A DNA stretch of 64,000 bases from contig NZ_JAPEPO010000001.1 in assembly GCF_026340095.1 (NCBI RefSeq), positions 4,791,001 to 4,855,000 on the forward strand, in the 5' to 3' direction. The DNA comes from Streptomyces sp. NBC_01446 (GTDB taxonomy: Bacteria; Actinomycetota; Actinomycetes; Streptomycetales; Streptomycetaceae). A model generated the notes under the pieces. The model searched no databases. It worked only from the letters and a program-made list of their open reading frames with translations, and had not been told where the DNA came from. Made by a program: the position numbers and the translations under genes. Shown here in pieces: positions 1 to 8,064 of the stretch. Each line of letters begins with the position of its first letter. Within the stretch, counting starts at the first letter, position 1.

Positions 1-2
1 GC

Positions 3-1178
3 CGCAACAGCGAGAGCGGCGGCTACCGTCGCTTCGCCTGGACCGCCGCCGACACCGACTGCCGGGCCTGGTTCAAGGACCAGGCCGAGTCCCGCGGCCT
101 GACCTACGAACTCGACCGCAACGGCAACCAGTGGGCCTGGCTCGGTGACCCCGCCGCGGGGAACGCCGTCGTCACGGGCTCCCACCTGGACTCCGTACCG
201 GACGGCGGCGCGTTCGACGGGCCCCTCGGGGTCGTGTCGTCCTTCGCCGCCCTCGACGAACTCCGCCGCAGGGGAGCGGAGTTCACCCGCCCCCTCGCCC
301 TCACCAACTTCGGTGACGAGGAGGGGGCCCGGTTCGGCCTGGCCTGCGTCGGCTCCCGCCTCACCGCGGGCCGGCTCACCCCGGAGCAGGCGGCGCAGCT
401 GCGGGACGGCGACGGCGTCAGCCTCCCGCAGGCCATGGAGCGGGCGGGCCACGACCCGGAGGCGATCGGCCCCGACCCCGAGCGGCTCGCGCGCATCGGC
501 GCCTTCGTCGAGCTGCACGTGGAGCAGGGACGTGCCCTGGACCTGTCCGGCGACGCCGTGGGCATCGCGAGCGCGATCTGGCCGCACGGCCGCTGGCGCT
601 TCGACTTCCGCGGCGAGGCCAACCACGCGGGCACCACGCGTCTCGTGGACCGCCGCGACCCGATGCTGTCGTACGCGCAGACCGTCCTCGCGGCCCGCCG
701 CGAGGCGGAACTCGCGGGCGCCGTCGCCACGTTCGGCAAGATCTCCGTCGAGCCGAACGGCGTCAACGCCATCCCGTCCCTGGTCCGCGGCTGGCTCGAC
801 TCCCGCGCCGCCGACCAGCAGACCCTCGACACGGTCGTCACGGCCGTCGAGAAGGCGGCCCGCGAGTACGCCGACGCGCACGGCATCGACCTGGAGACCG
901 TGCGCGAGTCGTTCACGCCGGTCGTCGAGTTCGACCACGCGCTGCGCGACGAGCTGGGCCGCATCCTCGGCACCGACGACCAGCTCACCGTCCCGGTGCT
1001 CGGCACCGGCGCGGGACACGACGCCGGAATCCTCGCGGACTCCGTGCCGACCGCCATGCTGTTCGTGCGCAACCCCACGGGCGTCTCGCACTCCCCGGCC
1101 GAACACGCCGCGGAGGACGACTGCCTCGCCGGAGTGAGCGCACTCGCCGACGTACTGGAGGGCTTGGCGTGCAGGTGA
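3..1178 (+). CDS. M20-family amidohydrolase (allantoate amidohydrolase / N-carbamoyl amino acid hydrolase type), 5' truncated
   Basis: The reading frame is open from the window edge, so the N-terminus is missing. The first visible metal-binding segment is GSHLDSVPDGGAFDGPLGV, typical of the M20/M28 di-zinc hydrolases that act on allantoate or N-carbamoyl amino acids. A second acidic patch, FGDEEGARFG, and the late GAGHDAG segment fit the same family. The stop codon overlaps the GTG start of hutF by 10 bases, so the two genes are translationally coupled. That coupling suggests a role in histidine breakdown, perhaps on an N-formyl or N-carbamoyl glutamate-type substrate, but substrate choice cannot be read from sequence. 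The family call is firm; the substrate is not. Confidence 0.85.
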   Translation, partial: RNSESGGYRRFAWTAADTDCRAWFKDQAESRGLTYELDRNGNQWAWLGDPAAGNAVVTGSHLDSVPDGGAFDGPLGVVSSFAALDELRRRGAEFTRPLALTNFGDEEGARFGLACVGSRLTAGRLTPEQAAQLRDGDGVSLPQAMERAGHDPEAIGPDPERLARIGAFVELHVEQGRALDLSGDAVGIASAIWPHGRWRFDFRGEANHAGTTRLVDRRDPMLSYAQTVLAARREAELAGAVATFGKISVEPNGVNAIPSLVRGWLDSRAADQQTLDTVVTAVEKAAREYADAHGIDLETVRESFTPVVEFDHALRDELGRILGTDDQLTVPVLGTGAGHDAGILADSVPTAMLFVRNPTGVSHSPAEHAAEDDCLAGVSALADVLEGLACR

Positions 1179-2521
1179 CGTACTGGCTGGAGCATGCCTG
1201 GCTCGACCCGGAGGTCGAGCCGGGCGTGGTCGTCGAGGTGTCGCGGGACGGCCGCATCGCGGACGTGCGCACCGGCGTCGACACCCCGCCCCCCGGCGCG
1301 ACCGTTCTGCGCGGCCTGACCGTCCCCGGCCTGGCCAACGCCCACAGCCACGCCTTCCACCGCGCCCTGCGCTCCACCGTCCAGGTGGGCTCGGGCACGT
1401 TCTGGACGTGGCGCGAGGTCATGTACTCGGTCGCGGACCGGCTGACCCCGGACACGTATCACGCGCTGGCCAGGGCGGTGTACGCGGAGATGGCGCTCGC
1501 CGGGATCACCACCGTCGGCGAGTTCCACTATCTGCACCACGCGCCGGGCGGCACCCCGTACGACGACCCCAACGCGATGGGCGAGGCCCTGATCGCGGCG
1601 GCCGCCGAGGCCGGCATCCGCATCACGCTCCTCGACACGGCGTATGTCTCGTCGGCCATAGGGGACAAGCACAGCGGCAAGGAGCCGGACCGCCACCAGC
1701 GGCGCTTCTCCGACGGCACCACCGAGGCGTGGGCCGAGCGGGCCACGCTCCTCAAGGACCGCGACCACGCGCGCATCGGCGCGGCGATCCACTCCGTGCG
1801 GGCCGTCCCCGCGGACCAGCTCGGCACGGTCGCCGAGTGGGCGGGGACGCGCGGCGCGCCCCTGCACGTCCACCTCTCCGAGCAGACCGCGGAGAACGAG
1901 GCGTGCCTGGCCGCGCACGGCTGCACGCCGACCCGGCTCCTCGCGGACCACGGTGTGCTCGGCCCGAACACCACGGGCGTCCACAACACGCACCTCACCG
2001 ACGAGGACATCGCCCTGCTCGGCGGTTCCGGGACGGGCACGTGCATGTGCCCCACCACGGAACGCGACCTGGCCGACGGCATCGGTCCCGCCGTCGCCCT
2101 CCAGAAGGAGGGCTCACCGCTCTCCCTGGGTTCGGACAGCCACGCCGTCATCGACCTCTTCGAGGAGGCGCGGGCGATGGAGCTGAACGAGCGGCTGCGC
2201 ACGCGGACACGGGGCCACTGGACGGCGGCGGCGCTGCTGCGCGCCGCCACGGCCGACGGTCACGCGGCGCTCGGCTGGAACGACGCCGGCCGGATCGAAC
2301 GCGGGGCCCTCGCCGACCTCACGACGGTCGCGCTGGACTCCGTACGGACGGCGGGCCCCGTGCCGCGCCTCGGGGCGGAGACGGCGGTGTTCGCGGCGTC
2401 GGCCGCGGACGTGCGGCACACGGTCGTGGGCGGCCGGCACATCGTCCGTGACGGCAGCCACGAGCTGGTCGGAGACGTCCCCGGGGCGCTGGCCGCCGCG
2501 ATCGGGGCGCTGCGGGCGTAA
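1169..2521 (+). CDS. hutF: Formimidoylglutamate deiminase
   Basis: This amidohydrolase-superfamily enzyme converts N-formimidoyl-L-glutamate to N-formyl-L-glutamate and ammonia in the five-step histidine degradation route. Visible metal-site elements are the HxH of PGLANAHSHAFHRAL, the histidines of HVHLSEQTAEN and GVHNTHLTDED, and the late aspartate in SLGSDSHAVIDLFEEAR. At 450 residues it is full length for the family. The GTG start lies inside the end of the upstream amidohydrolase gene. hutI follows after a 110-base gap that contains an inverted-repeat element. The neighbouring hutI makes the HutF reading much more likely than a guanine or other deaminase. Confidence 0.9.
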   Translation: MQVTYWLEHAWLDPEVEPGVVVEVSRDGRIADVRTGVDTPPPGATVLRGLTVPGLANAHSHAFHRALRSTVQVGSGTFWTWREVMYSVADRLTPDTYHALARAVYAEMALAGITTVGEFHYLHHAPGGTPYDDPNAMGEALIAAAAEAGIRITLLDTAYVSSAIGDKHSGKEPDRHQRRFSDGTTEAWAERATLLKDRDHARIGAAIHSVRAVPADQLGTVAEWAGTRGAPLHVHLSEQTAENEACLAAHGCTPTRLLADHGVLGPNTTGVHNTHLTDEDIALLGGSGTGTCMCPTTERDLADGIGPAVALQKEGSPLSLGSDSHAVIDLFEEARAMELNERLRTRTRGHWTAAALLRAATADGHAALGWNDAGRIERGALADLTTVALDSVRTAGPVPRLGAETAVFAASAADVRHTVVGGRHIVRDGSHELVGDVPGALAAAIGALRA

Positions 2522-2559
2522 GGCTGTCTCCTCTCCGTCAGCCCGCCTCTTCCCGAATG

Positions 2560-2608
2560 TCCTCGAACGCCGGACGGGCTGACACAACAGCCCTCCGGCG
2601 TTTGAGGA
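2560..2608. repeat. Imperfect inverted repeat between hutF and hutI (Streptomyces intergenic palindrome type)
   Basis: The left arm, 2560-2581, reads tcctcgaacgccggacgggc followed by tg. The right arm, 2588-2608, is its reverse complement apart from one substitution and one missing base, leaving a 6-base loop. The core (CGTCCGGCGTTTGAGGA in one orientation) is, as I recall, a very common intergenic palindrome in Streptomyces genomes. It could act as a transcript-stabilising or attenuating hairpin within the hut operon, or be a mobile REP-like element. Confidence 0.7.
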
Positions 2609-2631
2609 TTTCCCACCCACGGAGAGGAACC

Positions 2632-3801
2632 ATGACCACCACCGTCATCACCAACATCGGCTCCCTGGTCACCAACGACCCGGCCCACGGCGACAGCCCG
2701 CTCGGGCTCATCGAGAACGCGGCGGTGGTCGTCGAGGGCGACCGGATCGTCTGGGTGGGGCCGCAGGAGAAGGCCCCCGCCGCCGACGCCACCCACGACG
2801 CCGAGGGCCGCGCCGTCATCCCCGGCTTCGTCGACTCGCACTCCCACCTGGTGTTCGCGGGCGACCGCACCCAGGAGTTCAACGCCCGCATGTCGGGCCG
2901 CAGTTACTCCGCCGGAGGCATCCGTACGACGGTCGCGGCCACCCGCGCCGCCACGGACGCGGAGCTGGAGGCGAACCTCACCCACTACCTCGCCGAGGCG
3001 CTGCGCCAGGGCACGACGACGTTCGAGACGAAGTCGGGCTACGGGCTGACCACCGCCGACGAGGAGAGGGCGCTGCGCATCGCCGCAAGGCACACCGACG
3101 AGGTCACCTACCTCGGCGCGCACATCGTGTCGCCGGACTACGCGGACGACCCGGCCGCCTACGTCGCGCTCGTCACCGGCGAGATGCTGGACGCCTGCGC
3201 CCCGCACGCCCGCTGGGTCGACGTCTTCTGCGAGAAGGGCGCCTTCGACGGCGACCAGGCCCGTGCGATCCTCACGGCCGGCAAGGCCCGTGGCCTGCAC
3301 CCCCGCGTCCACGCGAACCAGCTCGGACACGGGCCAGGGGTCCAGCTCGCCGTCGAACTCGACGCGGCGAGCGCCGACCACTGCACGCACCTCACGGACG
3401 CGGACGTCGACGCCCTCGCCAACAGCGGGACGGTCGCCACGCTGCTGCCCGGCGCCGAGTTCTCCACGCGTGCGGAGTGGCCCGACGCCCGCCGTCTCCT
3501 GGACGCGGGAGCGACCGTGGCGCTGTCCACGGACTGCAACCCGGGCTCGTCCTTCACGTCCTCGGTGCCGTTCTGCATCGCCCTGGCCGTACGGGACATG
3601 GGGATGACGCCGGACGAGGCGATCTGGTCCGCGACGGCGGGTGGCGCGCGGGCGCTGCGCCGAGACGACGTCGGCCGCGTGGCGCCGGGCGCGTACGCGG
3701 ACCTGGCCCTGCTCGACGCGCCGAGCCATGTGCACCTGGCGTACCGGCCGGGCGTGCCGCTGGTGTCGGCGGTCTGGCGGCGCGGAGTACGCGCCGCCTG
3801 A
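2632..3801 (+). CDS. hutI: Imidazolonepropionase
   Basis: This enzyme hydrolyses 4-imidazolone-5-propionate to N-formimidoyl-L-glutamate, the step just before HutF. The metal-site signature is GFVDSHSHLVFAGDR, followed by the family-typical HANQLGHGPG, DHCTHL and LSTDCNPGSS segments. The ATG at 2632 has a clear ribosome site (ggagagg, 2621-2627), so the longer open frame starting at 2557 inside the intergenic palindrome is not used. The product is 389 residues, slightly shorter than the usual 400-420. hutH and hutU are not in the window. Confidence 0.95.
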   Translation: MTTTVITNIGSLVTNDPAHGDSPLGLIENAAVVVEGDRIVWVGPQEKAPAADATHDAEGRAVIPGFVDSHSHLVFAGDRTQEFNARMSGRSYSAGGIRTTVAATRAATDAELEANLTHYLAEALRQGTTTFETKSGYGLTTADEERALRIAARHTDEVTYLGAHIVSPDYADDPAAYVALVTGEMLDACAPHARWVDVFCEKGAFDGDQARAILTAGKARGLHPRVHANQLGHGPGVQLAVELDAASADHCTHLTDADVDALANSGTVATLLPGAEFSTRAEWPDARRLLDAGATVALSTDCNPGSSFTSSVPFCIALAVRDMGMTPDEAIWSATAGGARALRRDDVGRVAPGAYADLALLDAPSHVHLAYRPGVPLVSAVWRRGVRAA

Positions 3802-3814
3802 GCCGTGACACACA

Positions 3815-3847
3815 CGTCGCCTCCGCGCTGCGTGCGCGGAGGCGACG
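3815..3847. terminator. Bidirectional terminator between hutI and the sigma factor
   Basis: A perfect 14-bp stem (cgtcgcctccgcgc and its complement) closes on a 5-base loop. It sits exactly between two convergent genes, so it can serve both. Confidence 0.8.
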
Positions 3848-3871
3848 GAGGTCATGGTTCCGGCGTGACGG

Positions 3872-4756
3872 CTATTCCTCGAGCGTGAGGCCCTTGCGCA
3901 GGCGTACCAGCGTGCGCGACAGCAGCCGGGACACGTGCATCTGGGAGATGCCCAGCTCCTCACCGATCTCCGACTGCGTCATGTTGGCGACGAAGCGCAG
4001 GGAGAGGATCTTCCGGTCCCGGGACGGGAGTTCGGCGATCAGGGGCTTCAGGGACTCGACGTACTCGATGCCCTCGAGCCCGTGGTCCTCGTACCCGATG
4101 CGGTCCGCGAGCGCGCCCTCGGAGTCGTCCTCCTCGGGCTGCGCGTCCAGGGAGCTGGCCGTGTAGGCGTTGGAGGCGGCCATGCCCTCGACGACCTCGT
4201 CGTTCGTGATGCCCAGGCGCTCGGCGAGCTCGCCCACCGTCGGTGCGCGGTCGAACTGCTGGGCGAGTTCGTCGCCCGCCTTGGCAAGGTCGAGACGAAG
4301 CTCCTGGAGCCGCCGCGGGACGCGGACCGACCAGGACGTGTCACGGAAGAAGCGCTTGATCTCGCCGACGATGGTCGGCATCGCGAACGTGGGGAACTCG
4401 ACGCCGCGGCTCAGCTCGAAGCGGTCGATCGCCTTGATCAGGCCGATCGTGCCGACCTGGATGATGTCCTCCATCGGCTCGCTGCGGGAGCGGAACCGGG
4501 ACGCCGCGAACTTCACCAGGGCGAGATTGAGTTCAACCAGCGTGTTGCGGACATACGAGTACTCGTGGGTGCCCTCTTCGAGGGACTCCAGCCGTTCGAA
4601 AAGCGTTTTGGACAGGGCCCGGGCATCCACGGGGCCCACCTCGTCGAAAGGCGGGATCTCCGGCAGGCCGGCCAGGTGGTCGAAGGCCTCGTGTTCCGGT
4701 GGGGGTGTCGACGTCGACGCCTGGTCAGTACGCGATTCGTCGAGCCGGGGTGACAT
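3872..4756 (-). CDS. RNA polymerase sigma factor, sigma-B/F subfamily (SigI-like)
   Basis: This is an alternative sigma factor of the SigB/SigF/WhiG group, with region 2 (LVKFAASRFRSRSEPMEDII...IGLIKAIDRF), region 3 (VPRRLQELRLDLAKAGDEL, with the APTVGELAERLGI helix) and region 4 ending in the helix-turn-helix TQSEIGEELGISQMHVSRLL. I place the start at 4756 because that ATG has GGAGGA four bases upstream. An in-frame ATG at 4780 has no ribosome site. The product is 294 residues. Across a 217-base gap lie, divergently, an anti-anti-sigma STAS protein and a HATPase anti-sigma protein, the classic partner-switching set. The layout recalls the SigI/ArsI/PrsI locus of S. coelicolor. The paralogue assignment rests on context, because Streptomyces has many SigB-like proteins. 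Confidence 0.88.
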   Translation of the reverse strand: MSPRLDESRTDQASTSTPPPEHEAFDHLAGLPEIPPFDEVGPVDARALSKTLFERLESLEEGTHEYSYVRNTLVELNLALVKFAASRFRSRSEPMEDIIQVGTIGLIKAIDRFELSRGVEFPTFAMPTIVGEIKRFFRDTSWSVRVPRRLQELRLDLAKAGDELAQQFDRAPTVGELAERLGITNDEVVEGMAASNAYTASSLDAQPEEDDSEGALADRIGYEDHGLEGIEYVESLKPLIAELPSRDRKILSLRFVANMTQSEIGEELGISQMHVSRLLSRTLVRLRKGLTLEE

Positions 4757-4911
4757 GATGTCCTCCATCGTTCTCGGCATATGGCTGCCGGTGCCAATAC
4801 GTGCACTGCGGTGTGCGGCGCCTCCAAAGCCGGCCGTGGTCGATAGCTGTCCTTACTAGGCCTACCCGCTTTTACGCTCTGCCCGCAAGTGCGTTCTGTG
4901 CGTAAATGTCC

Positions 4912-4935
4912 GATTCCTAGGGGTTGTTCGGGTAC
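4912..4935 (+). promoter_or_regulatory. Sigma-B-type promoter for the anti-anti-sigma operon
   Basis: GATT at 4912-4915, a 14-base spacer and GGGTAC at 4930-4935 match the Streptomyces sigma-B-group consensus GNNT-N14-16-GGGTAY. It lies about 40 bases before the STAS gene. The adjacent sigma factor or a relative may therefore drive its own regulators. Confidence 0.6.
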
Positions 4936-4973
4936 CGGAGGGCATACTGAGGGCGTAGTGTTCGAGGGCGTCA

Positions 4974-5387
4974 ATGAACAGCCACGACGGTCGAGCAGAC
5001 TCGGAAGAGAGAGACGTCATGGACCGCGGGACAGTCGGCAGCGCGCATCGGGGCCGGCTTCTGGTCGAGGTGCGGGAAGAGGGCGCCAGCGCCGTCGTGA
5101 CTCCGGTGGGTGAGCTGGATCACCACACCGCCGATCTATTGCGAGAACCCCTGGAGAGCTGTCTCACCGCCGGATTCTCACGGTTGGTGATCGACTGCTC
5201 ACGGCTCGAGTTCTGTGATTCCACCGGGCTCAATGTGCTGCTCGGTGCCCGCCTCAAGGCGGAGGCCGCCGGCGGCGGAGTCCATCTGGCCGGGATGCTG
5301 CCCGTGGTGGCCCGGGTCTTCGAGATCACCGGCGCGGAAGCCGTCTTCACCGTCCATGAGTCGCTGAGCGCGGCTCTCGACGACTGA
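4974..5387 (+). CDS. STAS-domain anti-anti-sigma factor
   Basis: A 137-residue SpoIIAA/RsbV/BldG-type protein. The STAS core runs from about residue 25 to 130. It carries the phosphorylation-loop motif RLEFCDSTGLNVLLGA, whose serine would be the target of the partner kinase. Unphosphorylated STAS proteins bind the anti-sigma kinase and free the sigma factor. Two starts are possible: ATG 4974 with gaggg just upstream, or ATG 5019 after ggaagagagaga, which would give a 122-residue protein closer to BldG in length. The promoter before it is of sigma-B type. Confidence 0.85.
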   Translation: MNSHDGRADSEERDVMDRGTVGSAHRGRLLVEVREEGASAVVTPVGELDHHTADLLREPLESCLTAGFSRLVIDCSRLEFCDSTGLNVLLGARLKAEAAGGGVHLAGMLPVVARVFEITGAEAVFTVHESLSAALDD

Positions 5388-5595
5388 CAGGACGCGTACG
5401 CAGGTGAAGCACGGAAGTTACGCGTCAGTTGTCTCTACGTGATCGAGGCGTTACCAGCGTCACACCAGTCATGCCGAACAAGTGGGTGTTCTCACGGATC
5501 GGTCGGGCAGGAGACATGCTGGGTCCCACGTCGGACCACGCCGCCACGGCGGATCTTTTCCACACATCACACGTCAAGAGTCTCGGTGAGGTGAA

Positions 5596-6123
5596 GTGCT
5601 GATGGGCACCACCCGGCCTTACTCGCCGGGCGACCGCGGCCCGGAGCCGGAAGCCGCCGGCGAAACCGGTGGCACGCCAGGTCTGCCCCCCGTCGACGTC
5701 GGGCGGGCAGCCGGGCGCCAGAGCCGCAGGCTGAACCTGGTCGGGGCGGCCGGCATCGTCCCCCTGGCCCGTGACTTCACCCGCGAGGCGCTGCACGCGT
5801 GGGGCTGGATGCCCGCGGACACCGCCGACCGGCGGGCCGCCGCCGAGGATGTCCTGCTCGTCGTCTCCGAGCTGGTCACCAACGCCTGTCTGCACGCGGA
5901 GGGCCCCGAGGAGCTGCGCATCTCCAGCGACAGCAAGGTGCTGCGCATCGAGGTCTCCGACCGGGGGTCCGGTCAGCCTGCGCCCCGGACCCCGCACCGC
6001 GCCGGCCGCCCCGGAGGGCACGGGATGTTCATCGTGCAGCGCCTGTGCGTGGACTGGGGGGTCGTCAGGACCGCGGGCCTCCCCGGCAAGACCGTGTGGG
6101 CCGAAGTCGGGGCGCCCGCCTGA
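5596..6123 (+). CDS. HATPase-domain anti-sigma regulatory factor (RsbW/SpoIIAB-like serine kinase)
   Basis: The C-terminal 130 residues form a GHKL ATPase fold with an N-box, EDVLLVVSELVTNACLHA, a G1-like VSDRGSG segment and a glycine lid, GRPGGHGMFIVQRL. Such proteins sequester a sigma factor and phosphorylate a STAS partner. The N-terminal 45 residues are low-complexity and proline/glycine rich. The start may be GTG 5596 or ATG 5602; both share the gaggtga ribosome site. It follows the STAS gene by about 200 bases and ends at a strong hairpin. Partner specificity for the neighbouring sigma factor is inferred from adjacency. Confidence 0.85.
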   Translation: MLMGTTRPYSPGDRGPEPEAAGETGGTPGLPPVDVGRAAGRQSRRLNLVGAAGIVPLARDFTREALHAWGWMPADTADRRAAAEDVLLVVSELVTNACLHAEGPEELRISSDSKVLRIEVSDRGSGQPAPRTPHRAGRPGGHGMFIVQRLCVDWGVVRTAGLPGKTVWAEVGAPA

Positions 6124-6175
6124 CGGGAGCCCTTGGGGGGCCTGGGGTTACCCCGGGTTCGCACGTCTCTTCGCA

Positions 6176-6203
6176 CGCGCCGGATCCCATCGGATCCGGC
6201 GCG
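6176..6203 (+). terminator. Terminator after the anti-sigma gene
   Basis: A perfect 12-bp stem (cgcgccggatcc with its complement) closes on a 4-base loop, 52 bases past the stop codon. Confidence 0.75.
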
Positions 6204-6317
6204 CACTTATGTCTTCCCTCGACAAGGTCCCCGGCGTACCTTGAGCGCCCAATCTGATGTGCCGTCAGTAACTTGGCGCGTGCAACTCAGGAACTCCCGG
6301 CATGAGGGGAACTCGAG

Positions 6318-7019
6318 GTGTCGTACCGGACGTACCAGAAGCGAACGACAGCGCTCGCGCTGGCCGCGGCCCTGGCCGGCTCCGGGGTGCTGATGGCCGC
6401 CCCCGCAGCCCAGGCCGATGTGCAGGACGTCAACTACCAGTGCAAGACGCCGATCGGGAACAAGGGAGCGGTCTCCCCGATCGACATCAAGGGCGTGAAG
6501 AGCGGCAGCGGCTACAAGATCACCATGTCCTTCCAGAAGGGCGTCTCGTCCAGCCCGGTCGAGCTCGGCAAGGGCGCCATGAAGCCCAGCGCCGTCATCA
6601 AACTGGGCGGCGCGGAGAGCGGCTCCCTGCCCGTGTCCGGGCCGCCGAACGCGGAGGCGGTCCCCGCCAACACCCCCATCAAGATCAGCGACCTGTCGGG
6701 CACCTACACCCCGGCGAAGAGCGGCAAGGTCACCTTCACGGCGGGTGTCCTCACCATCAAGGCGCTCGGCACCACGACCACGTGCACACCCGCGAACAGC
6801 CCGAAGCCGTCACTGACCCTGGACGTCAAGTCGGCCGGGGGCGGCGGCACTTCGGGTGGATCCTCGGGCGGCTCGCAGGGCACCCCGTCCGGCGGCGAGC
6901 TGCCGCAGACGGGACCCGAGGACTCCGCGATCGCGCTCGGCACCCTCGGCGGCACGGTGCTGCTCGCGGGCGCCGCGGGCGTGCTGTGGCTGACGCGGCG
7001 CAACCAGGCGGCGCGCTGA
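6318..7019 (+). CDS. Secreted surface protein with C-terminal LPQTG sortase signal
   Basis: The 233-residue product has a signal peptide (positive N-terminus, Ala-rich core, probable AQA-D cleavage near residue 33). A single domain of about 130 residues follows, beginning NYQCKTPIGNKG and closed by a second cysteine in TTTTCTPAN. A Gly/Ser-rich linker leads to LPQTG (195-199), a hydrophobic span and a basic tail, which together form a cell-wall sorting signal. The GTG start has gaggggaa seven bases upstream. The domain recurs in the gene ending at 10537, and the pair of cysteines suggests a disulfide. I do not recognise a function. It may belong to a secreted actinobacterial family such as DUF6801, but that is unverified. 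Confidence 0.85.
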   Translation: MSYRTYQKRTTALALAAALAGSGVLMAAPAAQADVQDVNYQCKTPIGNKGAVSPIDIKGVKSGSGYKITMSFQKGVSSSPVELGKGAMKPSAVIKLGGAESGSLPVSGPPNAEAVPANTPIKISDLSGTYTPAKSGKVTFTAGVLTIKALGTTTTCTPANSPKPSLTLDVKSAGGGGTSGGSSGGSQGTPSGGELPQTGPEDSAIALGTLGGTVLLAGAAGVLWLTRRNQAAR

Positions 7020-7071
7020 CCTCGGCGGCCGTGCCCGTCCGACATCCGTACGCGACGACCTGGAGCCGCCG

Positions 7072-8064
7072 ATGCCGTCCAGTCCCCGGGCCCGCGCCCG
7101 CCTGCGCGCGCTGTGCGGGGCCGCCGTCCTGCTGACCGCGGGGGCGGGGGTCCCGGCGGCCGCGGCCGGCACGGCGCCCGCCTGGTCCGTCTCGCCGTCG
7201 GCCGGCGGCGGCACCAGGCCCGCGCAGGACGGGCGCCCCTACTTCTACGCGGAGGGGGTGCCCGGCACCGTGCTCCAGGACAAGGTGGCCGTCACCAACC
7301 CCGGCGGCCGCCCCCTGACCGTACGGCTGCGTGGCGCCGATGCCGACAACACCGGCACCGGCGCCCTCTCCCTGCGCACGAGGTCGACCGACACGGGCGC
7401 GTGGATCACCTTCGCCCGGCGCGAGGTGAAGATCCCGGCGCGCACCCGCGCCGAGGTGCCCTTCACCGTCACCGTCCCGGCCGACGCCACACCCGGCGAC
7501 CACCCGGGCGCCGTCGTGGCGAGCGCGAACGGGCGGGACTCCGGGGTCAGCGTCCATCTGCGGGTCAGCGGCCCCACCCTCTCGGCGCTCACCGTCGAGC
7601 GGGTCCGGGTCGCCGGCGGCCGGATCTCGTACGACCTCGTCAACCGCGGCAACACCGTCCTGACCCCGAGGCTCGCCGTGCGCGCCGACGGCGTACTCGG
7701 CCGGGCGCTCGACCGGCGCCCGCGCACCCTGCCGGTCGAGCTGCTGCCCGGCCGCCGCGTCACCCTCAGCGAGCCCTGGAAGAACGCCCCCGCCCTCGAC
7801 TCGGTCCGGGTGCGGCTCACGGTCACGGCCGGGGGCGGCGCGCACGGCGAGGCGACGGCGACGAAGCGGTTCGTGCCGTGGGCGGCGGTCGCCGGAGCGT
7901 GCGCCGTGATCCTGGCCGCCGGGGGCGCGGCCTTCTGGTTCGTACGCCGACGGCGGCATGCGACCGGCGGCAATGGCGAGAACGGCGCGACCGGCGGCAA
8001 TGACGAGAACGGCGCGAACAGCGGGAACCACGGGAGCCAAGAGATCCAAGGGAGTTGGTCATGA
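7072..8064 (+). CDS. Exported membrane-anchored protein of the DUF916 / WxL-interacting type
   Basis: A 330-residue protein with an N-terminal signal sequence and two beta-rich modules. Segments such as DKVAVTNPGGRPLTVRL, FTVTVPADATPGDHPGAVVAS and YDLVNRGNTVLTPRL resemble the peptidoglycan-facing immunoglobulin-like domains of DUF916 proteins. A C-terminal transmembrane helix near residues 265-287 is followed by a basic patch and a short Gly/Asn-rich cytoplasmic tail. In Firmicutes this domain type partners with wall-bound WxL proteins. Here it is coupled to three other surface genes: its stop overlaps the next ATG (ATGA). The domain call rests on pattern only. Confidence 0.75.
   Translation: MPSSPRARARLRALCGAAVLLTAGAGVPAAAAGTAPAWSVSPSAGGGTRPAQDGRPYFYAEGVPGTVLQDKVAVTNPGGRPLTVRLRGADADNTGTGALSLRTRSTDTGAWITFARREVKIPARTRAEVPFTVTVPADATPGDHPGAVVASANGRDSGVSVHLRVSGPTLSALTVERVRVAGGRISYDLVNRGNTVLTPRLAVRADGVLGRALDRRPRTLPVELLPGRRVTLSEPWKNAPALDSVRVRLTVTAGGGAHGEATATKRFVPWAAVAGACAVILAAGGAAFWFVRRRRHATGGNGENGATGGNDENGANSGNHGSQEIQGSWS

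Noticed and set aside
104..1993. Long antisense open frames opposite hutF and many other genes
   Set aside because: In 70%+ GC DNA the antisense frames stay open by chance. Their translations are Arg/Ala/Gly/Pro-rich without motifs and lie over well-supported genes.
4757..4780. Upstream start for the sigma factor at 4780
   Set aside because: That ATG has no ribosome site, and GGAGGA is correctly placed for the ATG at 4756.
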